A DNA stretch of 64,000 nucleotides from Dawidia soli (GCF_018598185.1 NZ_JAHESC010000007.1:123641-187640), one strand, 5' to 3'; positions 17,767 to 27,037 are shown, counted from the stretch's first letter. Notes: a model not told the origin generated them from the sequence alone. Translations and numbers: made by a program.

Positions 17767-18347
17767 ACGCCTGGTTAAGTGGGGGGCATATCCCGCTATT
17801 GAATGTATTGGTGAATCCCACCGGGATCAACACCGCGGCCACGATTCCGATGCCCGCAATGGCGTACGAAGTACCGGTCGCGCGTGTCTTGATGTAATGT
17901 ATAGACGCGACGTGTAGCGAGATCGATGCCACCGAGAGGAAGGAACGTAGCGGGGTAATAGTTCATGCCCACGCCCGCGTAATAGAAGTTGGTGTCGAGG
18001 TGCTCGATAAACCGGCCCGTCATGACGCCGCCCATGTGCACGACAAGGAAGAAGGCGAGGTACAATCCGGAGTAAGCCTGGATCTTCTCCGCGGCGATCT
18101 TCGCCTCGCGGCGTACCAGCAGGCGAACGCCGGTGATGAGCTGAAGCGCAACAGCCAGTAGCAACACCGTTTCGACGACGGGATGGCATTATACCGTGCG
18201 GAGCCGCTTCATCCAGGCGATGTGAAGGTCTGGTCAGCCGAGGGACAAAAGGTGGTTCAATAGGTGAAAACCGATAAAAAGAGCCAGGGTGATGCCGGCG
18301 AAGTAATGTATACTTTTTCAGAACATGCGGTTGTCAGGCATAGTCAT
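17759..18347 (-). pseudogene. Decayed multi-pass membrane protein gene
   Basis: Reading from the ATG at 18347, the frame has in-frame stops at 18318-18320 (TGA), 18234-18236 (TGA) and 18189-18191 (TAA). A frameshift near 17935-17945 follows. Joining the pieces gives a coherent membrane protein of roughly 190 residues: HYFAGITLALFIGFHLLNHL, PVVETVLLLAVALQLITG, AYSGLYLAFFLVVHMGGVMTG, then in the shifted frame ASIHYIKTRATG and IAGIGIVAAVLIPVGF. Histidines within the helices would suit a haem-binding membrane subunit, but I cannot name the family. The coding signal is strong on both sides of each lesion, so this is recent decay. Its 3' end overlaps the AraC stop. Confidence 0.8.
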
Positions 18348-18654
18348 GTCGTATTTATAGGCAAGGACTGCCAAAAGGGAATATTTGTGACATGATCAAA
18401 AAAAATGTTTGGTCGCGGGTCAATCGTGGTTTTCCCGTAGTAAATGGTGTGCCAGGTAATGCGTTATCGACGCTGGGGCAAAATATACCCATATTAAAAA
18501 AGTGTGCCACATACATTCCTGGCCAACAATGAGATAGATTAGTCGTAAAACTTACGCGGCCGTCGGTTTGCAGTGTGCGCAGTGCATCAAATGATTACCT
18601 TTACTAGGTATGTGGACTGGATATGAGAGCCATTTTCAGCCAAACCTACCTTCG
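18348..18654. other. Intergenic region upstream of the T9SS cargo operon
   Basis: No gene is seen. TACCTTTA at 18596-18603 matches seven of eight positions of the TAnnTTTG -7 element. Transcription would then start near 18610, which favours the ATG at 18655 over that at 18610 for the next gene. Confidence 0.4.
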
Positions 18655-20367
18655 ATGACACCCAAACCCGAGCATCCCGTCTGCCTTGGCCGCCGTGGAA
18701 AGAATATCTTTCTTGTCATATTCCTGTTCACTTCGCTATGCGCTTCCGCACAAGTGTGCGATTGTCCATTGCCAGGTACGTGTGCCCCTTGCCAGGGAGG
18801 CTTGAGTAAACTTACCCTTCGGTTCAATAGCTTTTTGCCATTCCTGGTCACAGCCTTCGACCAGGGCGGTATTATTTATATCGGGATTGTCAATGGCGGC
18901 GACACGTTCACCATTACCAGCTCCCGGCCCAATGAAAAGTTTCTGGGGCCGAATATCTCGCTTCGCGTCGCCGATTTGTTCAACACCGGCATCGGCACCG
19001 GCTGCGGCAGCGATGTAGAAGTAGGCGACCGCTTTGGTAGCTTCACGGTTGTAGCCGGCGAAAGTAAAGATGGAGGTGCGCTGTGTTGCGACGCCTCCGA
19101 TCGCGATGACGATGCTCCGGATATAGACGATTGCCCGTCTAATCGTGTCGTCACCTTGTCATCGACGAGCGGTGACTGTACGGCGGTCGTTCGCTGGACA
19201 GAGCCCACTGCCGAGGATGACTGTACCGTGGCGAGCTTTACCAGTAACTTTCATCCGGGCGACGCCTTCCCCGTGGGGAACACCATCGTTGCCTATACCG
19301 CCGTCGATAAAGCCGGCAACAGGTCGACGTGTGACTTTCGCATTACGGTGCTGGACGACGTCCGTCCGGTGTTCAGCAACCTGCCGCCGTCGGTCGACGT
19401 CGCCGCCACGGCGTCCTGCGAAGTCGTTGTACACTGGACGCCGCCGACCGTGACAGACTGCTCGGCCGTCACGGTAAGCAGTAACTTTTCTCCGGGAGCT
19501 TCTTTTCCGGTGGGAGACCACGAAGTAACCTATATCGCGCGGGATGCACGGGGCAACACCGCCACGTATTCTTTCGACGTACGCGTAAAAGACGAGACCA
19601 CCCCGGTGTTCACCGGTTGTCCGGCCGACATCACCATCCAGGAAAATGCCGCCTGCGAAACGATCGTCACCTGGATACCGCCCACGGTAAGCGATCTCTG
19701 TGGAAATCCGATGGTAATGTCCAATCATAAGCCGGGCGAAAAATTCCCGATCGGGTCGACACGCGTGGAGTATACCGCGACCGATTGGAGAGGCAACAGG
19801 GCCACCTGCAGCTTTGCCGTAAACGTCATCACCGAGACCACTCCGGTGGTGACCGGATGCCCGCCGGAGCCGATCCGCGTGCAGGCAGACGAGCGGGGCG
19901 AAGCCGTCGCCACCTGGACCGAACCGCAGGCGACCATTGCCTGTGGCGAGGTGCCGGTGAAACGATCGCACGCCCCCGGCAGTATTTTCAACATCGGCAC
20001 AACCGCCGTACAATATACCTTTGGGGAGGGCGATCACACAGCAACGTGTAGCTTTAACGTTATCGTAGCGCCTCCCGACATTTCGATCGATATCGGCAAA
20101 GCCCTCACACCCAACGGTGACGGCATTCACGATCACTGGGAGCTTGCTTCCCTGGAAAAATATCAGGACAATGCCGTGCTGGTCATCGACCGCTGGGGCA
20201 ACAAAGTGTACGAGGCAAGTGGTTACGACAACGAGCGTGTCTTCTGGGACGGCCACAACCAGCAAGGCGTAAAAGTGCCCACGGGTACGTACTTCTATAC
20301 AGTTGAAGTGCGGGTGCAGGGTATTGTCTGGAAGCGGAAAGGATCATTGGAAGTAATACAACCCTGA
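18655..20367 (+). CDS. HYR-domain surface protein with T9SS type B sorting domain
   Basis: 570 residues from the ATG at 18655. The frame extends to 18610, but the promoter-like motif at 18596 argues against that start. A signal anchor or peptide (FLVIFLFTSLCASAQ) is followed by a cysteine-containing N-terminal domain. Four HYR repeats come next, recognisable by the recurring PPTVxD...G..FPVG...V.Y.A.D..GN.ATCSF pattern. The C-terminus (GKALTPNGDGIHDHWEL, VIDRWGNKVYE, GTYFYTVEVR) is the gliding-motility-associated CHU_C domain, the type B T9SS sorting signal. It should be exported to the cell surface or medium. The next gene encodes a PorP/SprF protein, the known partner class for type B cargo. 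Confidence 0.9.
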   Translation: MTPKPEHPVCLGRRGKNIFLVIFLFTSLCASAQVCDCPLPGTCAPCQGGLSKLTLRFNSFLPFLVTAFDQGGIIYIGIVNGGDTFTITSSRPNEKFLGPNISLRVADLFNTGIGTGCGSDVEVGDRFGSFTVVAGESKDGGALCCDASDRDDDAPDIDDCPSNRVVTLSSTSGDCTAVVRWTEPTAEDDCTVASFTSNFHPGDAFPVGNTIVAYTAVDKAGNRSTCDFRITVLDDVRPVFSNLPPSVDVAATASCEVVVHWTPPTVTDCSAVTVSSNFSPGASFPVGDHEVTYIARDARGNTATYSFDVRVKDETTPVFTGCPADITIQENAACETIVTWIPPTVSDLCGNPMVMSNHKPGEKFPIGSTRVEYTATDWRGNRATCSFAVNVITETTPVVTGCPPEPIRVQADERGEAVATWTEPQATIACGEVPVKRSHAPGSIFNIGTTAVQYTFGEGDHTATCSFNVIVAPPDISIDIGKALTPNGDGIHDHWELASLEKYQDNAVLVIDRWGNKVYEASGYDNERVFWDGHNQQGVKVPTGTYFYTVEVRVQGIVWKRKGSLEVIQP

Positions 20368-20369
20368 GC

Positions 20370-21296
20370 ATGCGGAGAAGACAATATTCCTTGATTGTCC
20401 GGCTGCTGGTAGTGACCCTCGCAATGGCCCTCGCCGGAAACGCCGCCGCGCAGCAAAGTCCCCAGTTCACGCAGTTCATGCTGAACAACATGGTGTTGAA
20501 TCCCGCTTATGCCGGTGCGGAAGAAGCGTTGAGCCTCACGGTGCTGACGCGCAGCCAGTGGAGCGGGGTGGATGGCGCACCCTCCACACAGAGCTTTTCG
20601 GCGCATACCTTGCTGCAACCGCAGCGGGTGGGGTTGGGGCTCGCGGTGATCCGCGACCAGATCGGCGTACACAAAAACACTAACATCCGCACGAACTATG
20701 CCTACCACCTGCCGGTACACAACCGCGGGATCTTGTCCCTGGGCCTGCAGGCCGGCGTCACCAGCCTGAAATCCGACTATGCCTCGCTGCTGGGCAGCAG
20801 CAGCGACCCGCAGCTCATGACGAACATAAACAAAACCTTCCTCGGCTTTGGCGCCGGTATATACTATCGTACCACGCGCTGGTGTGCCGGCCTGTCGGTG
20901 CCCGAGCTGATGTCGAAAACACTGAACGTGCGGGATACGCTGACGGTGCGGTTGCGCCGGACCAATGTACTGGCGTATGCGCGGTATAGTTTTATGCTGA
21001 ACGAGTTCTTCGACGTCGAACCGGCCGTCATACTGAAGTATTACGCCGGCGTGCCGGTTTCGGCCGATGTCAACGTGAACGTTGTATACCGCAAAGCCCT
21101 CTCGGCCGGCCTCTCGTATCGGAAGGGCGAATCGGTCGACCTGCTGCTGCGGTTTCAGCTTACGCCGCAATTGCAGCTGGGTTATGCGTACGACCACCCG
21201 ATTCGTTTTGCCGGCCGGTTGAGCAGTGCTTCGCACGAGCTGATGGTGGGCTACCGTTTCAGCGATATTCAAATGGATGTGGAATCACCCCGATAA
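20370..21296 (+). CDS. PorP/SprF family outer-membrane protein
   Basis: 308 residues, start ATG at 20370, two bases after the upstream stop. The signal peptide (LAMALAGNAAAQ) runs straight into QFTQFMLNNMVLNPAYAGAEE, the hallmark opening of PorP/SprF proteins. The rest is a beta-barrel pattern ending LMVGYRF. SprF-type proteins are needed for surface delivery or anchoring of a cognate T9SS type B substrate, and the adjacent HYR/CHU_C protein is the obvious partner here. Confidence 0.93.
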   Translation: MRRRQYSLIVRLLVVTLAMALAGNAAAQQSPQFTQFMLNNMVLNPAYAGAEEALSLTVLTRSQWSGVDGAPSTQSFSAHTLLQPQRVGLGLAVIRDQIGVHKNTNIRTNYAYHLPVHNRGILSLGLQAGVTSLKSDYASLLGSSSDPQLMTNINKTFLGFGAGIYYRTTRWCAGLSVPELMSKTLNVRDTLTVRLRRTNVLAYARYSFMLNEFFDVEPAVILKYYAGVPVSADVNVNVVYRKALSAGLSYRKGESVDLLLRFQLTPQLQLGYAYDHPIRFAGRLSSASHELMVGYRFSDIQMDVESPR

Positions 21297-21302
21297 CATG
21301 GT

Positions 21303-22913
21303 ATGACAAAAACGTGGATCGTACTGGCGATAGGATGTCTGGGCTACCTGCAGGGGGCCGGGCAGGCGACGGTCTTTTCGTTGTTCGAAGACCCGCTGCG
21401 CGAAGCCGACCGGCATTTTGCCGCCGGCCGCTATGCGCGGGCCGCCACCCTGTATACCGCCGGGCTGTCGCGAAAGCCTGACGACGTGGTCATGCGCCGT
21501 AAACTGGCGCAGGCCCGCTACCGCGCCAAGGACTATGCCGGTGCCGTGACGGCGTACGACCAATGCTTGTCCGCGGGCAGTACATTGACCTGGGACGATC
21601 AGTATTATTATGCGGAAGCGAACGCCACGCTGGGGCGCCGCGCCATGGCGCTGGACTACTACAAGCGATGCCTGGCGCAGCAGCCCGACAACGAGCTGAT
21701 CGCCAAAAAGGTCTGGCGCCTGGCCAACCTGCAATACCTGTACGAAGACTCCGCGCATTATGCCGTGCGCCCCCTGAATATCAATACAACATCGGGTGAG
21801 CTTTGCGCGGTGCCTTACCAGGATGGTTTTGTGTTCACCTCGAACCGCAAAGGGGCCGGCGTCGTCGAACGCTTTAACCGGAAGTCCAACACGCCGTTCT
21901 ATAAACTGTACCAGGCCCGGTGGAAGGAAGACACCGCCACCCATATCCTGACCGTTGGTAAGCCGGTAGCCTTTGCGTCCTCTCTCCGGGCAGGCTACAA
22001 TACGGGACCCATGGCTTTCTACCACCAGGGCAAACAGATGGTCTTTGTCACCTCGTCGGAAAAGGCCGGCGCGGAAGGACGACGCACGTTAGGACTATAC
22101 TTTGCCGCGTGGGAAGGAAAGAAGTGGAAGGTCGTCGCGCCGTTCGCATTTAATAGCGACCGGTATTCCATCCACGATGTCTCGATCAACGAGGAGGGCA
22201 CTGTCCTGTATTTTTCGTCCGACATGGCGGGCGGCGTGGGCGGCAAGGACGTATATACCTGCCGGTGGGTCGATGGAAAGTGGACCCCGCCGCGCAACCT
22301 GGGCGAGACCGTCAATACGCCGTTGAACGAAGCCTTTCCCTACCTGCATGGCCACATGCTATACTTTTCCTCCGATGGCCACCCCGGCCTGGGGCAGCTC
22401 GACATCTTCCGCGCACAGGTGCAGGACGACGGCTACGGCGAGCCGGAAAACCTGGGCTATCCCGTCAACAGTCCCTACGACGACTTCGGCCTGGCCCTCG
22501 ACACCCTGGGAACCCACGGCTACCTCAGCTCCAACCGACGGCACGGCGGTTATGACGACGACGTGTACGAGGTGGACATGGACCTGCAGACATACCCGTT
22601 TACGGTCGCGTGTGAGTTGAAATACAAGGAGCATACCTGGGGCGACCGCTCGCGTAACATGACCTGGCCCAACGCGCGCGTCGCGCTGATGGACAGCGGC
22701 ACAGGCAAGTCCGTCTTTGCTACCCAAACGGATGCCTCGGGTAAGTTTTCGATTGTGATCCCGTATTTCAGCAAATATTATGTACAGGTGACAGACGACG
22801 ACGGGGGGACGCACAAAGCGAGCTTTGAGCTGAGTAAATACCAGGGCGAAGCGAGTGTGCACGAGATCGTGATTGTAAAAGACATTTTTAAAAAGAACAA
22901 CGACAGGAAGTAA
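21303..22913 (+). CDS. TPR/PD40 beta-propeller protein of the PorP operon
   Basis: 536 residues, start ATG at 21303, six bases after the PorP-like gene. After a signal peptide come TPR repeats (about residues 30-145, HFAAGRYARAATLYTAGL and DYAGAVTAYDQCLS), a WD40-like PD40 propeller (about 160-425, with VFTSNRKGAG, LYFSSDMAGGVGGKDVY and YFSSDGHPGLGQLDIF) and a carboxypeptidase-regulatory-like beta domain. PorE-like and OmpA-fused relatives in T9SS operons continue into an OmpA peptidoglycan-binding domain; this one ends without it. A periplasmic scaffold role for the PorP/cargo pair is likely by context. Confidence 0.88.
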   Translation: MTKTWIVLAIGCLGYLQGAGQATVFSLFEDPLREADRHFAAGRYARAATLYTAGLSRKPDDVVMRRKLAQARYRAKDYAGAVTAYDQCLSAGSTLTWDDQYYYAEANATLGRRAMALDYYKRCLAQQPDNELIAKKVWRLANLQYLYEDSAHYAVRPLNINTTSGELCAVPYQDGFVFTSNRKGAGVVERFNRKSNTPFYKLYQARWKEDTATHILTVGKPVAFASSLRAGYNTGPMAFYHQGKQMVFVTSSEKAGAEGRRTLGLYFAAWEGKKWKVVAPFAFNSDRYSIHDVSINEEGTVLYFSSDMAGGVGGKDVYTCRWVDGKWTPPRNLGETVNTPLNEAFPYLHGHMLYFSSDGHPGLGQLDIFRAQVQDDGYGEPENLGYPVNSPYDDFGLALDTLGTHGYLSSNRRHGGYDDDVYEVDMDLQTYPFTVACELKYKEHTWGDRSRNMTWPNARVALMDSGTGKSVFATQTDASGKFSIVIPYFSKYYVQVTDDDGGTHKASFELSKYQGEASVHEIVIVKDIFKKNNDRK

Positions 22914-22914
22914 T

Positions 22915-24879
22915 ATGAAATATTCCGTATTTTTTATGGGCGCCCTGCTGGTCATGCTGACCGCCGGCCATGTCGTACAGGCGCAGGATAAGCAAATGAT
23001 CCAGATCAAGACGTTTGACGAAAAGCTGAAGCCGCTGAAAAATATAGAGCTGTCGCTGAACGACGGTGCCTATATCTCCTCGGGTTCCAAAGGCTCGGCG
23101 TTCGTGGAAGTAGGTGCCGACGATCTGCCGGTAAAGTCCGTGCGGATCCGGGATGAGAAGCTGGAGGCGGCATCGTGGAATTTTTCCAGGGGTGTGATCG
23201 AGATCATCGTCCGGCAGCGGAGCTATACCCTGGTGCGCATGGCGCTGCGCCTTCCCAACGGCCGGCCCATACCACAGGCGTCGGTGGTGTTCAAAGGCAC
23301 CAAGCCTGTTACCGTCACCACAAACCAGGCCGGCGAGTTCGAGCTGCCGCTGCCTTTGCAGGAAAAGCTTACCTCGGCGGACCAGTTCCAGGTGCAGGAT
23401 ATGAAGGTGCTGCGCATCAACCTGTCTGAAAACGTGTTGGTGGCCGAACGCAGCAAAGCTCCGGCGAAGACAACCACCCTGCGCGATCAGCTCAGCGACT
23501 TCGATCTGTCGCGGTTGGACTCCATCCAGTCGCTGACGGTGTTTTATGCGGTGTTCAAGAACATTTCCATGAGTAACCTCAGTCCGGAAGCGCGGGCGCG
23601 CATCGACGCCAAGTTCCGCGAGCTGGTGGGCCGCATGCAGGACTCCGTCTCCCGCCGGTCGGACTACATGGCAAACATTTCCGACTCGTCCTTTGTGGCC
23701 GAAGATATTCATAACCTGTTGAGCCACGCCAGCCGCGAAAGCGAAGCCCTGGACGTCAACCGCACGGCGTTCGAAGAGAAGATCGGCATGATCACCGGCA
23801 AGCTTCAGAAGGGCGTCTCCAACCTCGACGAGGAGACGCGCAAGACCCTGCTGGCCGACCTCGACCGCCTGGAGCTTATGCTGATCGAGAACGAGAGCAA
23901 GTTCTATAAGAACCAGAACGACTACCGCGAGATCATCAATACCCTGAAAGATACCTACTTTGATGTGCAGCACCTCGAAGAGCGCCTTTCCATCACGCAA
24001 CAAAAGCGGGCCGAAGAACAAGCGCTCTTTCAGCAGCGGCTACTGATCACCATCGGCATCCTGATCGTCTTCGGTGTGCTGATCGTCCTGCTGGTCTCCT
24101 TCAGTGGTCGGCTGCGCCGCCAGCGCGAAGCCTTGCGCATGGCCAACGAAGAGATCACCACCATCAACGAAAACCTGGAAGCCATTGTCGTAAAACGAAC
24201 GCTGTCGCTGGAAGAATCGAACCGCGAGCTCGATACATTCTTATACCGCGCCTCACACGACCTGCGCTCGCCCCTCAGTTCCATCCTCGGACTGTGCCAC
24301 ATCGGCGAGAAGATGCCGGTCGGCGAGCTGGTAGAAAGGATTCAAGCCGTCGTCCTGAAAATGGACCGCATGCTCAAGAAGCTGATCGAAACGAGCGAGA
24401 TCAGCCAGGAAGCCCGGAAGGTTGCCAGGTTCTGCGTGCGCGAAGCGATCGGCGAAGTGCAAACCCGCCTGGCAACGCAGATCACCGCCAGCGGCGTAGA
24501 GTTTCACGTCGACTGCCAGGACAACATCCAGCTGCGCTCCAGCGCCCCCCTGGTAAAGACGATCCTGGCACACCTGGTGGAGAACGCGCTATACTTCAGC
24601 CGCCTGCGCAGTACCGACCATGCACGCGTGGAAGTAAAAGCCGAAGCCGAGGGAAATACAGTGCTGCTGACGGTATACGACAACGGTGTGGGTATCGACA
24701 ACGGGGTACGCACGGATGTGTTCAACATGTTCTTTATCGGGCATGAGTCTTCGAAGGGCAGTGGCCTGGGCCTGTATGTAGCACGCAAGGCAGCACAGGC
24801 GTTGGAGGGCAGGATCGACGTAGCTTCGGAGCCGGGGCATTACGCGAGGTTTACCGTAGTGCTGCCGGTGGGAGCGTAG
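22915..24879 (+). CDS. Membrane sensor histidine kinase in the PorP operon
   Basis: 654 residues, start ATG at 22915, one base after the upstream stop. A signal peptide precedes a periplasmic carboxypeptidase-regulatory-like domain (ALRLPNGRPIPQASVVFKG) and a long helical region. A membrane helix lies at about residues 376-397 (LLITIGILIVFGVLIVLLVSF). The HisKA domain has SHDLRSPLSSILG with His448, and the HATPase domain has VENALYFS (N box), VYDNGVGI (G1) and GSGLGLYVARKAA (G2). It looks complete and active. No response regulator gene is adjacent. Being co-transcribed with PorP/SprF and PD40 genes suggests it senses the state of this export or surface complex. Confidence 0.9.
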   Translation: MKYSVFFMGALLVMLTAGHVVQAQDKQMIQIKTFDEKLKPLKNIELSLNDGAYISSGSKGSAFVEVGADDLPVKSVRIRDEKLEAASWNFSRGVIEIIVRQRSYTLVRMALRLPNGRPIPQASVVFKGTKPVTVTTNQAGEFELPLPLQEKLTSADQFQVQDMKVLRINLSENVLVAERSKAPAKTTTLRDQLSDFDLSRLDSIQSLTVFYAVFKNISMSNLSPEARARIDAKFRELVGRMQDSVSRRSDYMANISDSSFVAEDIHNLLSHASRESEALDVNRTAFEEKIGMITGKLQKGVSNLDEETRKTLLADLDRLELMLIENESKFYKNQNDYREIINTLKDTYFDVQHLEERLSITQQKRAEEQALFQQRLLITIGILIVFGVLIVLLVSFSGRLRRQREALRMANEEITTINENLEAIVVKRTLSLEESNRELDTFLYRASHDLRSPLSSILGLCHIGEKMPVGELVERIQAVVLKMDRMLKKLIETSEISQEARKVARFCVREAIGEVQTRLATQITASGVEFHVDCQDNIQLRSSAPLVKTILAHLVENALYFSRLRSTDHARVEVKAEAEGNTVLLTVYDNGVGIDNGVRTDVFNMFFIGHESSKGSGLGLYVARKAAQALEGRIDVASEPGHYARFTVVLPVGA

Positions 24880-24937
24880 GGTGTAATGGTGTGCTGGTGC
24901 AAGCCGGCTGCTGACGCAAGTCAGAGCATTCAAAAAG

Positions 24938-25546
24938 CTACCGCCTGATCCCGACCTTTGAACCACCCTTGACACCGCGCCCCGCCGTCGGCCATTCCGT
25001 AATCAGCCTCACCAGCATCGCCACCTGCTTATCACGATTTAGCGGTACGGTATTCCCCACCAATGCATACCCTTCCGCATAGGGGATCAACAAACTGACG
25101 ATCTCATTTGCCTGCGGGAAGATCTCCTCGATCAGCCCGATCATCCACTGCGCATAGTCGCGGTAATATTCTTCCAGCGTGGCCTTCAACGCGGCGTCGC
25201 GGCTCGACAGTGCCCAGATCTCCCGGAAGATCACGTTGAACTCCTGGTTATCGCATACCACCAGCACTTCGATGACCCGTTTTAAAAAGGCCTTTGACGA
25301 TTCCGGGTCTTTAGGGAGTACCAGCGCCCGGTCGGCCTGGATCAGTTCCTTGCAGGTAGTAAAGAACTGCGCGACAGTGGCCTGGATCAGCTCGGGCTTG
25401 CCCGGAAAGTAATATTGTACATTGCTCAGCGTGATGCCACAGGCGGCAGCCACCTTGCGCAGGGTCAGCCCTTCGCTGCCCTCTTCCCGCAAAAGGTGGA
25501 TGGTCTGATCGATGATCTGCCGGGTGCGCTCGTCTCGCTTTGTCAT
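24938..25546 (-). CDS. TetR family transcriptional regulator
   Basis: 202 residues from the ATG at 25546; the frame extends further upstream but that part crosses the operator region and has no family resemblance. The HTH is at about residues 8-52 (LREEGSEGLTLRKVAAACGITLSNVQYYFPGKPELI), a classical TetR N-terminus. The C-terminal ligand domain ends in a basic tail. It is divergent from the DUF2306 gene, and two GGTC-N4-GACC palindromes lie in the shared promoter region, so it probably represses that gene and itself. Confidence 0.9.
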   Translation of the reverse strand: MTKRDERTRQIIDQTIHLLREEGSEGLTLRKVAAACGITLSNVQYYFPGKPELIQATVAQFFTTCKELIQADRALVLPKDPESSKAFLKRVIEVLVVCDNQEFNVIFREIWALSSRDAALKATLEEYYRDYAQWMIGLIEEIFPQANEIVSLLIPYAEGYALVGNTVPLNRDKQVAMLVRLITEWPTAGRGVKGGSKVGIRR

Positions 25547-25564
25547 CAGAATTTTGTAAAAGTA

Positions 25565-25615
25565 CTTGTATAAATAGGTCGAGTGACCTACTTTTGTTTG
25601 GTCACCTGACCTAAA
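25565..25615. promoter_or_regulatory. TetR operator pair overlapping a Bacteroidota promoter
   Basis: TAGGTC-gagt-GACCTA (25575-25590) and GGTC-acct-GACC (25600-25611, with extra flanking pairs) are two palindromes centred 23 bases apart. Between CTTG (25565-25568) and TACTTTTG (25589-25596) there are 20 bases, an excellent -33/-7 promoter reading toward the DUF2306 gene. A repressor on either palindrome would cover this promoter. Confidence 0.65.
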
Positions 25616-25739
25616 CAAAGGTAATGCTTTCGGGACTGTTCCAAAAGAGGAACAGTGATTAATCGTCACATCCGACCTTGACGCGTGGGAGGGATGTGTC
25701 CGGGTAAAATATCGTCTAACAACTTACTGCTTGAAAATC

Positions 25740-26375
25740 ATGCAAATCGTAGATAAAGTTTACGGCTACGGCCGCCTTGTGGGCAAAACCATCCTGGTGT
25801 TATTGTCTGCGTACTTCATCGTGCATTCGGCGAAGTTCTTTAGCCTGGCGCCGGAGGTGCTGGGTAAATACCTGCCGTACACCTGGGCCATTCTGGGTCA
25901 CATTGCCGGCGGCGCCTTGGCGCTTGTTACCGGGCCGTTTTTGTTCTGGAAATCCTTTCGGCAGCAGTACCGGCGCGCGCACCGCATCATCGGGCGGGCC
26001 TATGCGGTATCGGTGTTGACCGGCGCCTTTGGCGCCTTGATACTGGTCACCACCACGGCGCCGGTACTGGGCCTTTCGTATGTCGTATCGTTGCACGCCC
26101 TGGGTGCCGCCTGGACTGTCACGACGGTGCTGGCGTGGCGCATGGCCGTGACCAAACAATTTAAGCTCCATGAAGAATGGGCGACGCGCAGCTATATCGT
26201 TACGATGGCATTTGTTATACAGAGTGTGGTGTATGTGCTGCCGGTTACGCAGCAATACCTCGGCGCGACGGGCGAGGTATTGGCGACGATCATCTGGGTG
26301 TCGTGGACGGGGCCGATGTTCTTGTATGATGTTATTCTCAGTTTTCAGAAACGACTGCGGCCGGCGGTGATGTAG
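25740..26375 (+). CDS. DUF2306 family membrane protein
   Basis: 211 residues from the ATG at 25740; a TTG three codons upstream is less likely. About six hydrophobic segments are visible. The family signature is present: HIAGGALALVTGPFLFW, then RAHRIIGRAYAVSV, and HEEWATRSYIVTMAFVIQS near the end. DUF2306 proteins have conserved membrane histidines but no proven function. The promoter carries TetR-type operators, so expression is probably induced by whatever ligand the divergent TetR protein binds. Confidence 0.85.
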   Translation: MQIVDKVYGYGRLVGKTILVLLSAYFIVHSAKFFSLAPEVLGKYLPYTWAILGHIAGGALALVTGPFLFWKSFRQQYRRAHRIIGRAYAVSVLTGAFGALILVTTTAPVLGLSYVVSLHALGAAWTVTTVLAWRMAVTKQFKLHEEWATRSYIVTMAFVIQSVVYVLPVTQQYLGATGEVLATIIWVSWTGPMFLYDVILSFQKRLRPAVM

Positions 26376-26422
26376 TCATAGTATCGCCTTAATTCTGTAT
26401 CTTTCGCGTTCACGCTACCAGC

Positions 26423-26995
26423 ATGAACGCCAAAGCGATCTTACAGGAACATGTCGCCAGGATCACACCGTTGTCAAACGAGCAGTTCGACTATTTCTTT
26501 TCGCACTTTACGCCACAGTCGTACAAAAAGGGAGAAACGATCATCGCCCCCGGCAAGGCCGTCGGGCATGAATACTTTGTGCTGCACGGGTGCCTGAAAT
26601 CGTTCTACCGGACCGACCAGGGCAAGATGTTTATCCTGCAGTTTGCCATGCCTACCTGGTGGGCGTCGGATTACGAGGCGTTGTATAACGGCACACGGGC
26701 GACCACTACGGTTGATTGTGTTACGGCCGCCGAAGTATTACGCCTGTCCGGTGCCGACCGCGAGAAGCTTTGCCGGGAGGTACATGCCGTCGAGTCGTTT
26801 TTTCGCTGGCGCACCAACCGGGGCTATGTCGCGGCGCAGAAGCGCCTCCTTTCTTTTATGCACCACGATGCGCGCCAGCGGTACGAGGAGCTTTTGCAGT
26901 TATATCCCCAGCTGTACAACGTTGTGCCCAAGCAGCTCATTGCCGCCTACCTGGGCGTGTCGCGCGAGACGTTGAGCCGTCTATACCAACCGTAG
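26423..26995 (+). CDS. Crp/Fnr family transcriptional regulator
   Basis: 190 residues, start ATG at 26423. The N-terminal cyclic-nucleotide-binding-like beta barrel covers about residues 25-115 (YKKGETIIAPGKAVGHEYFVLHG). The C-terminal HTH is near residues 155-188 and ends QLIAAYLGVSRETLSRL, the usual Crp-type recognition helix. No iron-sulfur cysteine cluster is seen. The upstream TATCTTTC (26398-26405) is a near -7 match. Two perfect Crp-type sites lie directly downstream of the gene and upstream of the next operon, making that operon a likely target. Confidence 0.9.
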   Translation: MNAKAILQEHVARITPLSNEQFDYFFSHFTPQSYKKGETIIAPGKAVGHEYFVLHGCLKSFYRTDQGKMFILQFAMPTWWASDYEALYNGTRATTTVDCVTAAEVLRLSGADREKLCREVHAVESFFRWRTNRGYVAAQKRLLSFMHHDARQRYEELLQLYPQLYNVVPKQLIAAYLGVSRETLSRLYQP

Positions 26996-26998
26996 TTT

Positions 26999-27014
26999 TG
27001 TGATGTAGGTCACA
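26999..27014. promoter_or_regulatory. Crp/Fnr-type operator 1
   Basis: TGTGATGTAGGTCACA has the form TGTGA-N6-TCACA, the exact Crp consensus. It begins three bases after the stop of the Crp/Fnr gene. An identical 16-mer follows 39 bases later. Confidence 0.7.
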
Positions 27015-27037
27015 ATATCAGCCTGGATCCCTTCGAA

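Noticed and set aside
18189..18320. Stop-codon recoding (TGA as Trp) to rescue the membrane gene
   Set aside because: A TAA also interrupts it and a frameshift follows, and all other genes in the window use TGA as a normal stop.
19159..20265. 368-codon minus-strand open frame opposite the HYR protein
   Set aside because: The plus strand encodes recognisable HYR and CHU_C domains; the minus frame has none.
22888..24021. 377-codon minus-strand open frame opposite the PD40 and kinase genes
   Set aside because: It spans two well-supported genes and has no recognisable motif.
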